The notes beneath the pieces are model-generated. The model saw nothing but the letters and a program-made list of their open reading frames with translations. It did not search any database and had not been told where the DNA came from. From Bacteroidota bacterium (GTDB lineage: Bacteria; Bacteroidota; Bacteroidia; Sphingobacteriales; Sphingobacteriaceae): a stretch of 39,803 nt of DNA. The first letter of the stretch is position 1, and each line of letters starts with the position of its first letter. Shown here piece after piece: positions 1-9,581 of the stretch. A program made the position numbers and the translations under genes. Location: assembly GCA_013287375.1 (NCBI GenBank), contig JABDDX010000016.1, positions 1 through 39,803 on the forward strand. The letters are read 5' to 3'.

Positions 1-44
1 GCCGTATCGCGAAATAATTAGATCATTAGTAACGATAAGAAATT

Positions 45-77
45 AAAAGGGGTGCCGATATTCGGCGCCCCTTTTTT
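45..77. terminator. Bidirectional intrinsic terminator
   Basis: The stem GGGGTGCCG pairs with CGGCGCCCC (one T-G pair) around a short AT loop. It is flanked by AAAA on the left and TTTTTT on the right, so it can terminate in both directions. On the minus strand it follows the stop of the AsmA-like gene. On the plus strand it could end a gene entering from the left. The first 44 bases hold stop codons in all three plus frames, so no partial CDS can be named. Confidence 0.8.
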
Positions 78-92
78 ATGGACTATACTATG

Positions 93-3000
93 TTATTGAT
101 CAGTGTCGGCTGTTTCCTTTAACTCATCTGCTTTATTACCGCTGCCCAATTTTATTTTAGGTTTATCTTGAGTACCCGTAATAGTTAATGGTATACCTAT
201 TATGCCCAATGGAGGCAGGCCTAGTCTAAACTTAATATCCATTTGTTTATCAAAACTAACCTGGCCTTCAAACCTGGCTCTAAAACCAGCCATACGCATT
301 TTTGTACGCTCAATGGTAATTATATTATTGGCGATTTTAGTTTTAAGCTCTACTTTAGATAAGTCGGCGTTATTGGTAATGCTATCCTTACCAGTACTAC
401 TCCCAATTTTACTAAACAACTTAAAGCCATGTATTTTTAATTGTTTGGCAGATAATGTACCCCCACCTTTTAATGAAGGATAAACAGGTTGCATATTACT
501 GTTCAACCTGCCGCTTAATTGGTAATCTAATGATACAAGGCCCTCCGTGTAAGCCGCTGTTGTTACCATGTCATGAAATAGCTTAATGTTATTATAAGCC
601 TTCTTTATATCAAAATCAGTAGCAGTTAGGTGGTAATTGAAAAACGCAGTCTGAGGGGTTGTGCTGGTATATGTGGCATCCATAGTTACAGGCGTGCCGA
701 TTATGTTGAAACCTGTATTTTTTAAATTGATATTGCCATTATTAATAGTCATTTGTCCTTTTGCATCTTTAATTACCATGCCGTTATATTTAACCTTTTT
801 TACATCGGCAATAAAATTCAAATTAAGGTTATGCGGAACAAGTATAACACCGGAAGTGCCTTTAGATGCCTGCTGTGGAGTGCCCGAATAAGCCATAAAA
901 TCGTCGGCATTAAGCATGTTGCTTGTTAGGCTGAAATTGCCATTGAGTACAGCTTGTGAGTTGGTTGCATAACCTATAACGTTCGATAAGTTTCCATTTA
1001 AAACCATAACCGATTTGCCATACTGCGCTGTAAATGCATCAAAATTCATTTTATCCTGATCGAAGCTAAAAACGCCATTTTTGATGATGAACGGTTTCGG
1101 GAACAGTTCGGATGTAAGCGCAACGTTTTGAACCTTTAGCGTGCCCGAGTTAAACAGTTTATTGTATCGGCCAGCCTGGGCATCGCTTTGTTTTCCTTTT
1201 AATGATACGTTAGCAGCAATAGTACCATTTACATTATAACCCTTAATGGCAAATACCTGGTAGATCTTCCCAATATTAACAGTACCGTGCGAGGTGATAT
1301 TATATTGCAGGTCATTGAAATTATGCAAATCGGCCTTTAACGTAAATGGTTCGTTTTCAAATACAAATGATATTGGTTTCACCAATACTTTGGTGCCTTT
1401 TAACGTGCCGGTATTATTTACAATGCTGGTATTAACATCAATATTTTGTATAGGGTGGGGGTAGTATTTTGTTTTAATCGAACCATTATGCAAGTTGATG
1501 TTAGCCACCGTAACCGGGAATATTTTTTTAGCAGGTAAATAATGTCCTTTTGTTATAATGTCGGCATTTAGGTCTCCGGTGACATCTGTGCCGGTAATAG
1601 GGTAGAATTGTTTAATATCCGATAGGTTAAACTTAATCTTTAAAGCAGCATCAATCGGGTAGGTAGCAGCGTTACCAAGCTTAAAGTAGCCTTTTATGTA
1701 ATTGTTTAAGGCAGTTGCATACAGATTATCGATGCTTAAGGTAATATGTTTGTAATCGTTGTCAGGGCAATTGGCACTCATAGTAAAGCTGATATTATTA
1801 ACCGATTGCGGTAATGATGCATACTTTATATATCCGTTGCTAAATGATGAGGTTAGCGTGAATTTAGGGATACTGGTAATAACGGTATCTGTCTTTTTTC
1901 TGATGGTGCCTATATGAACAATTCCTGTAGCATATTTACCTTCGGCTAAAAGGTGAAGTGAATACCTGCCTTTTAGGTCGACAGTTTTTATACCGAATGC
2001 TTTATTCCATTTTTCAAGATCTATTTCCGTGTTTATTTTAGCATATATATAAGGTTGTTTTAATCCCTTAACTCTTATCACCGAACTAAAACGGTCTTTA
2101 TCTATATTAAAAAAGATAGAATCAATATTTACATAAAGGCTATCCGGATTTAAATCAGGTACGTTTGCCTCCATATTTAAAAACAAATTACGTACAGGAG
2201 AAGGTGTTTTATTATCAGCGATATAACCATTCCTGATACTAAACTTCATACTCAGATTTGGCTTGGTATTGGTTTGTGCGATATATTTTCCTTTAAGAGC
2301 AAGTTGTATAACCCCCGTGCCGTTAACGTCGGTTTTTTCGAACATTTTTTGGTAGGAGGCGGGCAAAGCGCTAAAAATATCACTCAGATCACTTTGGTGC
2401 GACTCTATTTCAAAATCCATATCATAACCATCCTTTATAAAGCCGAACTTCCCCGTAAATTTTACAGGTAATTGGTTTATCATCAAATCGTTTTTTTGAA
2501 ATATAAAGGCGAGTGATTTTGTATTAATTTTAGTTATTAGATCCGCATTTACACTTTTATTAACTACGTATGACTGGCCCCCATAATTAAAATCAAGCGA
2601 TTTAATACTGGTATGTGTATGTAGGTCGAAAATATCTTTGGTAAGGTCTCCGCTTCCTGTATAATTAAATCCCTGCGCATTAATTTTCATCGGTAACGAC
2701 AAATCGTTATAAACCAGTTTACTGTTTTCTATCAATATCTGATCAATACCTAACGATGCGCTGCTGGTGTCGGCATTAGCGCTGACATTTGTTTTTGATG
2801 CTTTATAAATGTTATAATTTGCTTTGCCGCTACTATCAACCTGAATATTTATTAATGCATTATTAAGGTATATTTTACTAATATTTATCCGGCTTTTAAA
2901 TATGGATGACAGATCAACACCCAATGAAAGATCATTTGCTGAAACTAATGTGTCGTTTTGAAATGGTGCGCTTCCTTTTACGGTAACATCATATAAAGTA

Positions 3001-3215
3001 AGGGTAAGAGAGGGGAAGCGTTTAAAAAAGGACAGGCTGGTACTTGAAAATGAAATATGACCATTAATATTGCCATTTGCCCATGTTTTAATTTTATTGG
3101 TAATGGTTTGTGGGAAAAGATAAGGCAGCAAAATCATGAGAATTAACAATGCGCCAAACGTTATTCCGCAAATTTTAAGGGTTTTTAATGACCATTTTTT
3201 AATGGATGGATTCAT
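93..3215 (-). CDS. AsmA-like family envelope protein
   Basis: A 1040-residue protein with one N-terminal membrane segment (about residues 14-34) and then a very long periplasmic region of repeating beta-strand-rich units. The segment just after the membrane anchor (WANGNINGHISFSS, then TLTLYDVTVKG) and the late VSLDYQLSGRL and GQVSFDKQMDIKFRLGLPP stretches fit the AsmA/TamB-type repeating beta-groove family of Bacteroidota. Such proteins are thought to help lipid or outer-membrane protein traffic between the membranes; that role is by family, not visible here. The gene is monocistronic, divergent from the CheB/CheR kinase, and ends at a strong terminator. The ATG start gives a clean signal anchor. 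No recognisable promoter box was found upstream. Confidence 0.8.
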   Translation of the reverse strand: MNPSIKKWSLKTLKICGITFGALLILMILLPYLFPQTITNKIKTWANGNINGHISFSSTSLSFFKRFPSLTLTLYDVTVKGSAPFQNDTLVSANDLSLGVDLSSIFKSRINISKIYLNNALINIQVDSSGKANYNIYKASKTNVSANADTSSASLGIDQILIENSKLVYNDLSLPMKINAQGFNYTGSGDLTKDIFDLHTHTSIKSLDFNYGGQSYVVNKSVNADLITKINTKSLAFIFQKNDLMINQLPVKFTGKFGFIKDGYDMDFEIESHQSDLSDIFSALPASYQKMFEKTDVNGTGVIQLALKGKYIAQTNTKPNLSMKFSIRNGYIADNKTPSPVRNLFLNMEANVPDLNPDSLYVNIDSIFFNIDKDRFSSVIRVKGLKQPYIYAKINTEIDLEKWNKAFGIKTVDLKGRYSLHLLAEGKYATGIVHIGTIRKKTDTVITSIPKFTLTSSFSNGYIKYASLPQSVNNISFTMSANCPDNDYKHITLSIDNLYATALNNYIKGYFKLGNAATYPIDAALKIKFNLSDIKQFYPITGTDVTGDLNADIITKGHYLPAKKIFPVTVANINLHNGSIKTKYYPHPIQNIDVNTSIVNNTGTLKGTKVLVKPISFVFENEPFTLKADLHNFNDLQYNITSHGTVNIGKIYQVFAIKGYNVNGTIAANVSLKGKQSDAQAGRYNKLFNSGTLKVQNVALTSELFPKPFIIKNGVFSFDQDKMNFDAFTAQYGKSVMVLNGNLSNVIGYATNSQAVLNGNFSLTSNMLNADDFMAYSGTPQQASKGTSGVILVPHNLNLNFIADVKKVKYNGMVIKDAKGQMTINNGNINLKNTGFNIIGTPVTMDATYTSTTPQTAFFNYHLTATDFDIKKAYNNIKLFHDMVTTAAYTEGLVSLDYQLSGRLNSNMQPVYPSLKGGGTLSAKQLKIHGFKLFSKIGSSTGKDSITNNADLSKVELKTKIANNIITIERTKMRMAGFRARFEGQVSFDKQMDIKFRLGLPPLGIIGIPLTITGTQDKPKIKLGSGNKADELKETADTDQ

Positions 3216-3515
3216 ACAGATTAGTTAAGAGAATCAGCAATAAAGTAAGGCTCCTGGAAGCCTGGTAAAAATATAAAAATTAATCATGACATGGAAGGCG
3301 TCGTTTTTTACAAGAATTGAATAATCTCTATGAAAAAAATAAAACATAGTTGTTGGTGTTGAAAATAATATGGTTAATGTAAAGCTATAGTTACTTAATT
3401 ATACCTTTTATTTTTTTCTTATAACACAAATAGCCCATTTATTACTTGTACTTTTATATTGCATTAACACGATCCTTTTTTTCGACTTGCATAAGTAACA
3501 ACCAGTACAAATTTC
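3216..3515. other. Divergent intergenic region, AsmA-like / CheB-CheR kinase
   Basis: A 300-base A+T-rich spacer between two divergent genes. It must hold both promoters, but I see no exact TAnnTTTG box for either. The nearest plus-strand candidate is around 3446-3465 (TTGTACTTTTATATTGC), which is imperfect. No ORF, RNA gene or strong repeat is visible. Confidence 0.4.
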
Positions 3516-6500
3516 ATGGCTAAGCTAAATAGTTCCGATACTTCAGCAGTAGTACCGTTCCCCGTTGTTGGCATTGGTGCCTCTGCAGGCGGATTAGATG
3601 CCGTTAAAGTGTTTTTGCAGGGTTTGCCACCTAAATCAGGCATGGCTTATGTATTTATTCAACATTTGAGTCCGGATCATATAAGTATATTACCAGAAAT
3701 ACTTCAAAAATTTGCACCGTTCCCGGTGCAGCAAATCACAGATAATATTCACCTCGATCCAGATAATCTATATATTATACCCAATAATAAGGTAGTTACA
3801 GCTACCGATGGTGTACTTAAACTAGCACCATTAGATAAAAAACATACGAAAAGCAAAACTATTGATCTGTTCTTCTCTTCGTTAGGCGTAGTACATCAAA
3901 GTTTTGCAGTAGGTATAGTTTTATCCGGTGCGCTTAATGATGGAACGCTTGGTTTGCAGGTGATTAAATCATATGGTGGGTTAACCTTTGCCCAGGATGA
4001 AGGCACCGCTGAATTTGACAGTATGCCTAAAAGCGCCATAAATTCAGGAGCTGTGGACTTTGTTTTACCACCTGAAGGAATCGCTGAAAAGCTTATCGCT
4101 ATAAATCATCCTTTTCATGCTAATTACACATCCACTGAAGTAGATCAAACACTACCGCAACAGGATGCTGAAACCTTTAAACAAATATTAACGGTATTAC
4201 GTGTTCGTCGCGGTGTTGATTTTGCCTATTATAAGCAAAGCACGCTTAAACGGCGTATAATAAGGCGCATGGCTTTAAGTAAAATAGAAAAGCCTAATGA
4301 TTATTTAAGTTTTTTGCGCGAGAATAAAAGCGAGCAAGATGCTTTATATAATGATATGCTAATCTCGGTAACCAACTTTTTCCGTGATACACAAAGCTTT
4401 GATGTGTTATGTAATACATTGTTTCCCGCGCTTCTCGAGAAAAAAACTATAAATGATCCACTGAGGATCTGGGTTGCAGGTTGTGCTACCGGTGAAGAAG
4501 CATATTCAATGGCTATATGTTTGCAGGAGCAATTAGGCGACAGGGCCAGTGTAATGAAGATACAGATCTTCGCTACTGATATATCTGAAACGGCAATAGC
4601 TAAGGCACGAACAGGAATTTATAGACAAAGCGAACTGGATGGTATATCTACTTCAAGGTTGCAGCAATTTTTTGTTAAGCTGGATGGAAATTACCAGGTA
4701 AGTAAAAGCATACGTGATATGTGTGTATTTGCTCATCATAATTTATTAAAAGACCCTCCGTTCTCCAAAATCGATCTGGTTAGCTGCCGGAATGTGATGA
4801 TATATCTTGAACCTATTTTGCAAAAGCGGGCATTAACAACTTTTCACTACTCATTAGTTGAAGATGGATATTTGATGCTTGGTAAATCTGAAAGCATAGG
4901 TAACAACACTGATATTTTTACTGCTTACAATAGCAATGAGAAAATATATGTTCGTAAAGGCCCGCTAGGGCGTTTTATGAGTGTGGCTACTAACGGAAGG
5001 GAGCAAACATTTAGGGAGATAGATAGAGGGGCGCAAAGACAAAACGATAACAAAGATGTTTTTAAGGTGGCAGACGAAGCCATGCTTAACAACTTTATGC
5101 CACCTTCGGTATTGGTAAACGAAAGTTTTGACATTGTTCAATTCAGAGGTGTAACGGAGACTTGGTTAGCGTCACCAACAGGTAAACCAAGTTTTAACGT
5201 TTTAAAGATGGCACGTGAGGGGCTTTCGTTTGAACTGCGGAACATTCTTCATCTTGCTAAAAAGACAGGCCTACCGGCACGGAAATTCGCGATATTTTTC
5301 AAATTGAATGGCTTACAACATTATGTGAATATTTATGCATTTCCCTTAAAAGACACTCTTGAGCCATACTATCTTATTGTTTTTCAAAACGCTTCATCAA
5401 CAGGAATACAACAAGCCGCTATTGAGCTTAATCCTAATCCTGAAAATGTAAACTACAACGAAAGCGAAATCCGCATTGAGCAACTTGAAAAAGAACTAAT
5501 GCAGGTGCGTGCCGATATGCGCGCGATAACCGAAGAGCAGGAAAGTGCTAACGAAGAGCTACAAAGCGCTAACGAAGAATTACTATCAGGCAGTGAAGAA
5601 CTGCAAAGCCTCAATGAGGAACTGGAAACTTCTAAAGAAGAATTACAAAGTACTAATGAGGAAATAATGATTGTTAATAAGGAATTGTTGAGCAGGAATG
5701 ATCAATTAAACAGTTCCCGTTTATATACAGAAGGTATTGTAAATACCATACGCGATCCTTTATTGATATTGGATAAGGATCTGCGTATAAAAAGAGCTAC
5801 AGGTGGTTTTTACAGTAAATTTAAAACTACTGAAAAAGAAACCGAAAGCATGTACATTTATGAATTGGGTAACAAACAGTGGGATATTCCTAAGCTACGC
5901 GATTTATTAGAAAGTATATTACCAACTAATAAAATTACCGAAGATTTTGAGATGGTGCATGTGTTTCCGGTAATTGGTAAAAAAGATATGTGCCTTAATG
6001 CAAGGCAAATTGAAAATATAAACGGTGAGCAGCTTATACTTTTATCAATAGAGGATATTACTGATAAACGCAAAGTAGAAGCAGGACTAGCTGAGGCTGA
6101 ACGCTTGTTAATTGAAAGTAAAGAAAGGCTAAAGTTTGCAGTTGATTCGGCAGGTTTAGGTACCTGGGATTTTGACCCTCAAAGTAAAGAATTGATATGG
6201 GATAAGCGCTGCAGAGAAATTTATGGCGTATCGCCTCATGAGGAGATTGATACTGAGGTGTTTTCTAATGTAATCCATCCCGATGACCGTACAATAGTTC
6301 AGGATAAAATATCAGAAGCCCTGGGCGATGTAAAATCAGGTCAGTTTGATGCGGAATATCGTACCATACCAATTAATGGGAAAATACGATGGCTAAAAGG
6401 TAAAGGCAGGGCTTATTTTAATGAAAAGGGTGAAGCCATCCGCTTTATAGGGACTTTGCTTGATATTACCTTCCAAAAATTAATAGACGAAGCTACCCGC

Positions 6501-7181
6501 GAACTGCTTAATAAAAAAGATGAGTTTATAAGTATAGCCAGCCACGAGTTAAAAACACCGGTAACCAGCCTTAAAGCAGCGCTGCAAATTATGGAGCGGG
6601 CTTCGCTTAAAGGTGATAGTATTAAAACAGTAGATACCTTTATACAGAAAGCCATTAAACAAGTTGATAAATTGACTGAGTTAATAAAAGATTTGCTTGA
6701 TGTAACCAAAATTCAATCCGGAAAATTGGTATTAAGGAAAACTGATTTTGTGCTTGATGAACTGCTGAAAGAATGTGTTGAAGAAATACAAAATGACTCC
6801 ACTAAACACAAAATCACTATCGAAGGTTACCGTAACATGGAAGTGCATGCGGATAGGAACCGTTTGGAGCAGGTAATAATTAATTTAATTTCAAACGCTA
6901 TCAAATATTCACCTGATGCTGATAAGGTAGTTGTTTCAATTGAAAAGGTTGATGAAGGTGTTAAAGTATCCGTAAAAGATTTTGGTATAGGCATACCGGC
7001 AGACAAGCTGCCAATGATTTTTGATCGTTTTTATCGTGTTGATGAAGATTCGCAGCGATATGCCGGCTTAGGTTTGGGCCTTTATATATCGGCAGAAATA
7101 ATAAGGCAGCATAATGGCCATATAGATATTGAAAGTACTGTAGGTAAGGGCTCATCCTTTTGGTTTACAATACCCGAATAA
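3516..7181 (+). CDS. CheB/CheR fusion protein with PAS domains and histidine kinase
   Basis: A 1221-residue cytoplasmic sensor. Domains in order: CheB methylesterase (about 15-195) with the triad visible as Ser23 (GASAGG), His50 (IQHLSPDH) and Asp142 (LSGALNDG); CheR methyltransferase (about 215-490) with the SAM loop AGCATGEEAYS and the RNVMIYL motif; a long Glu/Leu-rich coiled coil (about 648-735, repeated NEEL units); a degenerate PAS; a PAS with PAC (about 865-985); HisKA with phospho-acceptor His1010 in SHELKTP; and HATPase_c with N box (NLISNAIKYS), G1 (DFGIGIP) and G2 (GLGLGL). No receiver domain precedes CheB and there are no membrane segments. No chemotaxis genes lie nearby, so a motility role is unlikely; the input signal and response regulator are unknown. 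A good terminator follows. Confidence 0.95.
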   Translation: MAKLNSSDTSAVVPFPVVGIGASAGGLDAVKVFLQGLPPKSGMAYVFIQHLSPDHISILPEILQKFAPFPVQQITDNIHLDPDNLYIIPNNKVVTATDGVLKLAPLDKKHTKSKTIDLFFSSLGVVHQSFAVGIVLSGALNDGTLGLQVIKSYGGLTFAQDEGTAEFDSMPKSAINSGAVDFVLPPEGIAEKLIAINHPFHANYTSTEVDQTLPQQDAETFKQILTVLRVRRGVDFAYYKQSTLKRRIIRRMALSKIEKPNDYLSFLRENKSEQDALYNDMLISVTNFFRDTQSFDVLCNTLFPALLEKKTINDPLRIWVAGCATGEEAYSMAICLQEQLGDRASVMKIQIFATDISETAIAKARTGIYRQSELDGISTSRLQQFFVKLDGNYQVSKSIRDMCVFAHHNLLKDPPFSKIDLVSCRNVMIYLEPILQKRALTTFHYSLVEDGYLMLGKSESIGNNTDIFTAYNSNEKIYVRKGPLGRFMSVATNGREQTFREIDRGAQRQNDNKDVFKVADEAMLNNFMPPSVLVNESFDIVQFRGVTETWLASPTGKPSFNVLKMAREGLSFELRNILHLAKKTGLPARKFAIFFKLNGLQHYVNIYAFPLKDTLEPYYLIVFQNASSTGIQQAAIELNPNPENVNYNESEIRIEQLEKELMQVRADMRAITEEQESANEELQSANEELLSGSEELQSLNEELETSKEELQSTNEEIMIVNKELLSRNDQLNSSRLYTEGIVNTIRDPLLILDKDLRIKRATGGFYSKFKTTEKETESMYIYELGNKQWDIPKLRDLLESILPTNKITEDFEMVHVFPVIGKKDMCLNARQIENINGEQLILLSIEDITDKRKVEAGLAEAERLLIESKERLKFAVDSAGLGTWDFDPQSKELIWDKRCREIYGVSPHEEIDTEVFSNVIHPDDRTIVQDKISEALGDVKSGQFDAEYRTIPINGKIRWLKGKGRAYFNEKGEAIRFIGTLLDITFQKLIDEATRELLNKKDEFISIASHELKTPVTSLKAALQIMERASLKGDSIKTVDTFIQKAIKQVDKLTELIKDLLDVTKIQSGKLVLRKTDFVLDELLKECVEEIQNDSTKHKITIEGYRNMEVHADRNRLEQVIINLISNAIKYSPDADKVVVSIEKVDEGVKVSVKDFGIGIPADKLPMIFDRFYRVDEDSQRYAGLGLGLYISAEIIRQHNGHIDIESTVGKGSSFWFTIPE

Positions 7182-7184
7182 TAG

Positions 7185-7219
7185 AAAAGCAGGCGGGGCC
7201 ATATGCTACCCTGCTTTTT
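7185..7219 (+). terminator. Intrinsic terminator of the CheB/CheR kinase gene
   Basis: A perfect 9-bp stem AAAAGCAGG (7185-7193) / CCTGCTTTT (7210-7218) runs into a T tract just after the kinase stop codon. Confidence 0.8.
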
Positions 7220-7244
7220 GAATCATCCTAAAGAAATTAATTCA

Positions 7245-7277
7245 ATAAAAAAGGGTGAACAGTAATGCTCACCCTTT
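7245..7277 (-). terminator. Intrinsic terminator of the DUF6515 gene
   Basis: A perfect 9-bp stem AAAGGGTGA (7250-7258) / TCACCCTTT (7269-7277). On the minus strand the stem is followed by a T run. It sits just past the stop codon of the Gly-rich protein, so with the neighbouring plus-strand terminator it insulates the two convergent genes. Confidence 0.8.
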
Positions 7278-7298
7278 AAATTATATATTGATTTACTA

Positions 7299-8372
7299 TT
7301 AGTTATTAGGGTCTGTTGAAGGTAGGCCTACAATTTTGTAAGCTACGTTGTTATTGTTATCTCGTGTTTTCTTGTAGTACACATCATCCGGAGATACAAA
7401 CAAACGTTGACCGTTCACTGTAACACCCCTTGAATCTACCGGTAATGATTGTACAACATCACCAATCTGCAAATCTGCTGAACCATTTCTTGGCGGAGCA
7501 ACCTGGTCATCCTGAGGTGGAGCAGATTGATTAGGAGCACTATACCCCTGGTCGTTACCTGCTGGAGGAGCCATGTTGCCCTGGTCGCCACCATCAGTAT
7601 TTAGCTCTCCGTCTTTACCTGCTATTTCATAAGCCAATGATCCATCGTCTTTAGTAATAGCTACATAGTAAACACCATCTAACTCGTAGTATTGCTGACC
7701 ATTGATCACAATTGACTGTGCTTTTGGTGGCAATGTGCTTATTTCGGCACCTACAGGTGGCTCAACTACAGTATATTGGTCATCATTATATTCGTAATAG
7801 TAGCCATTGCTGTAATAGTACGGCAAGCCTCCCCAATAGAATGAGTAATATCCGAATGGAAGAAAACCTACACTAAAACCAAGGCGTGGATAATATAAAC
7901 TGTTGTAAAAGCCTCCGTGGTAATAAAACCCACCGCGGCCAAAATAACCATGATATCCAAAGCCTGCATAACCACGGCCATAAAATCCTCTGCCTCCATA
8001 ATAACCACGGCCGGCATAGCCTCTACCTGCATAACCTCTGCCAGCATAGGCACGTCCTGCATAACCCCTGCCACCGTATGTATTTACCGAGTGTCCGGCA
8101 TAGCTTCTGCCTGCATAACTACCTCTTGATGCTGATGAATATGAACGAACTGCTCCTGCATTTGAACGACTTGCACCGCTGAAATGAGCGCCACCACCAC
8201 CGCTAAAATGTGCACCGCCGCCACCACCAAAATGACCGCCACCGCCGCCACCAAAGTGACCGCCACCACCGCCTCCGCCACCATGGTGTTGAGCGTTAGC
8301 TGGAAGAGCAAAAAACAAACATAATAGTCCGCTTATGCTTAAGAAAATCAAATTTTTATATACCCTTTTCAT
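7299..8372 (-). CDS. Secreted Gly-rich DUF6515 family protein
   Basis: A 357-residue protein with an N-terminal signal peptide (about 1-27, ending ALPANA-QHH). A low-complexity part follows: poly-Gly blocks broken by His-Phe (about 29-65), then repeated GYAGR/GYYGGR units (about 95-140) and a Tyr/Gly/Phe-rich stretch. The C-terminal half is the conserved part, with VVEPPVGAEISTLPPKAQ and then VNGQ-YYELDGVYY, and a second related copy near the end (VTVNGQRLFVSPDDVYYKK). This matches the layout of DUF6515 proteins of Bacteroidota. Function is unknown; a surface or outer-membrane-associated role is inferred. The repetitive codons create long false ORFs in other frames. Confidence 0.8.
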   Translation of the reverse strand: MKRVYKNLIFLSISGLLCLFFALPANAQHHGGGGGGGGHFGGGGGGHFGGGGGAHFSGGGGAHFSGASRSNAGAVRSYSSASRGSYAGRSYAGHSVNTYGGRGYAGRAYAGRGYAGRGYAGRGYYGGRGFYGRGYAGFGYHGYFGRGGFYYHGGFYNSLYYPRLGFSVGFLPFGYYSFYWGGLPYYYSNGYYYEYNDDQYTVVEPPVGAEISTLPPKAQSIVINGQQYYELDGVYYVAITKDDGSLAYEIAGKDGELNTDGGDQGNMAPPAGNDQGYSAPNQSAPPQDDQVAPPRNGSADLQIGDVVQSLPVDSRGVTVNGQRLFVSPDDVYYKKTRDNNNNVAYKIVGLPSTDPNN

Positions 8373-8554
8373 AATCTAAATATTTGTTCAGCGAACGTGC
8401 TGATAATTTATAGACGCATTAAAATTTAAAAGGTTTAATACGGTACTAATAATTTAAGTACAAGTATCAAGCCAATATTTAAACATCATTATAACAAATA
8501 TGTGACTAACATAATTGGTAAATAGTTGTTGTGTTGTTTTAACCGATTAGAATT

Positions 8555-9550
8555 ATGAACGAGACCACATTATATCCTCTTTTTTTTACTCCAATATATC
8601 AATATAGGCTATGGGGCGGTAGGAGACTAAGCCATTTATTAACCGAGCCGCTGCCTGAAGGCCCTGTTGGCGAAGCCTGGATATTAAGTGATCGGGATGA
8701 TCATGCGAGTGTGGTAAACGCTGGGTTATATCAAGGATATACGTTAACCCAATTATTTGAGCAATACCCCGAAAGTATAATGGGCAGATTAGCCGGACAG
8801 TTTGACCGTTTTCCTTTGCTGCTGAAATTTTTGGATGCACAAGAGGTGCTATCTGTACAAGTTCATCCATCTGATGATCAAAAGGAATACATTCCAAAGG
8901 GAGATACAGGTAAAACAGAAGCCTGGTTTGTAATAGAATCCGGGCCTAAAGCAAAAATTTATGCAGGGTTAACACCTGACACCACCGAGCATGACTTGCG
9001 CAAGGGCCTGGCAGACCACAAAGTGGCAGATTACATACATAGCTTTGTTCCTAAACCTGGTGATGGTGTATTTATCCATTCCGGCACCGTGCATACCTTA
9101 GCCGATGTGGTGGTCTTTGAAGTGCAGGAAAATAGCGATACCACATACCGCCTTTATGATTGGGATAGAACCGATGCTAAAACCGGCAAACCACGCGAAT
9201 TGCAAATTGATAAAGCATTGGCCTGTATCGATTTTAATTTAACCAATATTGATCCTGTTAAACCTAAAAACATTACTGATGGTAAAGTAACCCGTGAGGA
9301 ATATTTTAATAACGAGCATTTTATTATGTGGCGGATAAATACTATCGATCAATTTAGTGTAGGTGTTGAAGATGAACCCCGGATACTCGTTTGTACCGAA
9401 GGCAATGGCGAACTGGATTTCGGCGGAACAAAATATCTCCTAAAAAAGGGAGATGTTGTTTTGCTCCCGGCAGAAATCGGAGTGGTTAATTGTATCCCGC
9501 AGGAAAAAATAAACCTGTTAGAAATAGCCATACCAGATACCAATAAATAG
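8555..9550 (+). CDS. manA: Mannose-6-phosphate isomerase, class I
   Basis: A 331-residue cupin-type isomerase interconverting mannose-6-phosphate and fructose-6-phosphate. Visible signature parts: WGGRRL near the N terminus, the metal-binding QVHPSD, KTEAW (metal Glu), and the SGTVHTL histidine followed by EVQENSDTTYRLYDWDR. Length fits the short bacterial type I enzyme. It is the first gene of a plus-strand cassette: 16 bases separate it from the phosphomannomutase-like gene ORF (31 from its likely start), which in turn overlaps a GH130 gene. The context supports use of mannose released by phosphorolysis, although a role in making GDP-mannose precursors cannot be excluded. Confidence 0.92.
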   Translation: MNETTLYPLFFTPIYQYRLWGGRRLSHLLTEPLPEGPVGEAWILSDRDDHASVVNAGLYQGYTLTQLFEQYPESIMGRLAGQFDRFPLLLKFLDAQEVLSVQVHPSDDQKEYIPKGDTGKTEAWFVIESGPKAKIYAGLTPDTTEHDLRKGLADHKVADYIHSFVPKPGDGVFIHSGTVHTLADVVVFEVQENSDTTYRLYDWDRTDAKTGKPRELQIDKALACIDFNLTNIDPVKPKNITDGKVTREEYFNNEHFIMWRINTIDQFSVGVEDEPRILVCTEGNGELDFGGTKYLLKKGDVVLLPAEIGVVNCIPQEKINLLEIAIPDTNK

Positions 9551-9581
9551 AATTGCTTATCCTTTAATGGATATAAATCAT

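Noticed and set aside
1..44. Possible 3' end of a plus-strand gene at the left edge
   Set aside because: All three frames reach a stop within 45 bases and there is too little sequence to support any product.
3516..5000. CheB and CheR domains as evidence for a chemotaxis locus
   Set aside because: No cheA, cheW, cheY, receptor or flagellar/gliding genes are nearby; the domains belong to one kinase fusion.
7868..8311. Several overlapping open frames on both strands and a CRISPR-like look to the repeats
   Set aside because: They arise from Gly/Tyr/Arg codon repeats of the DUF6515 gene. Repeat units are short, irregular and contiguous, with no spacers.
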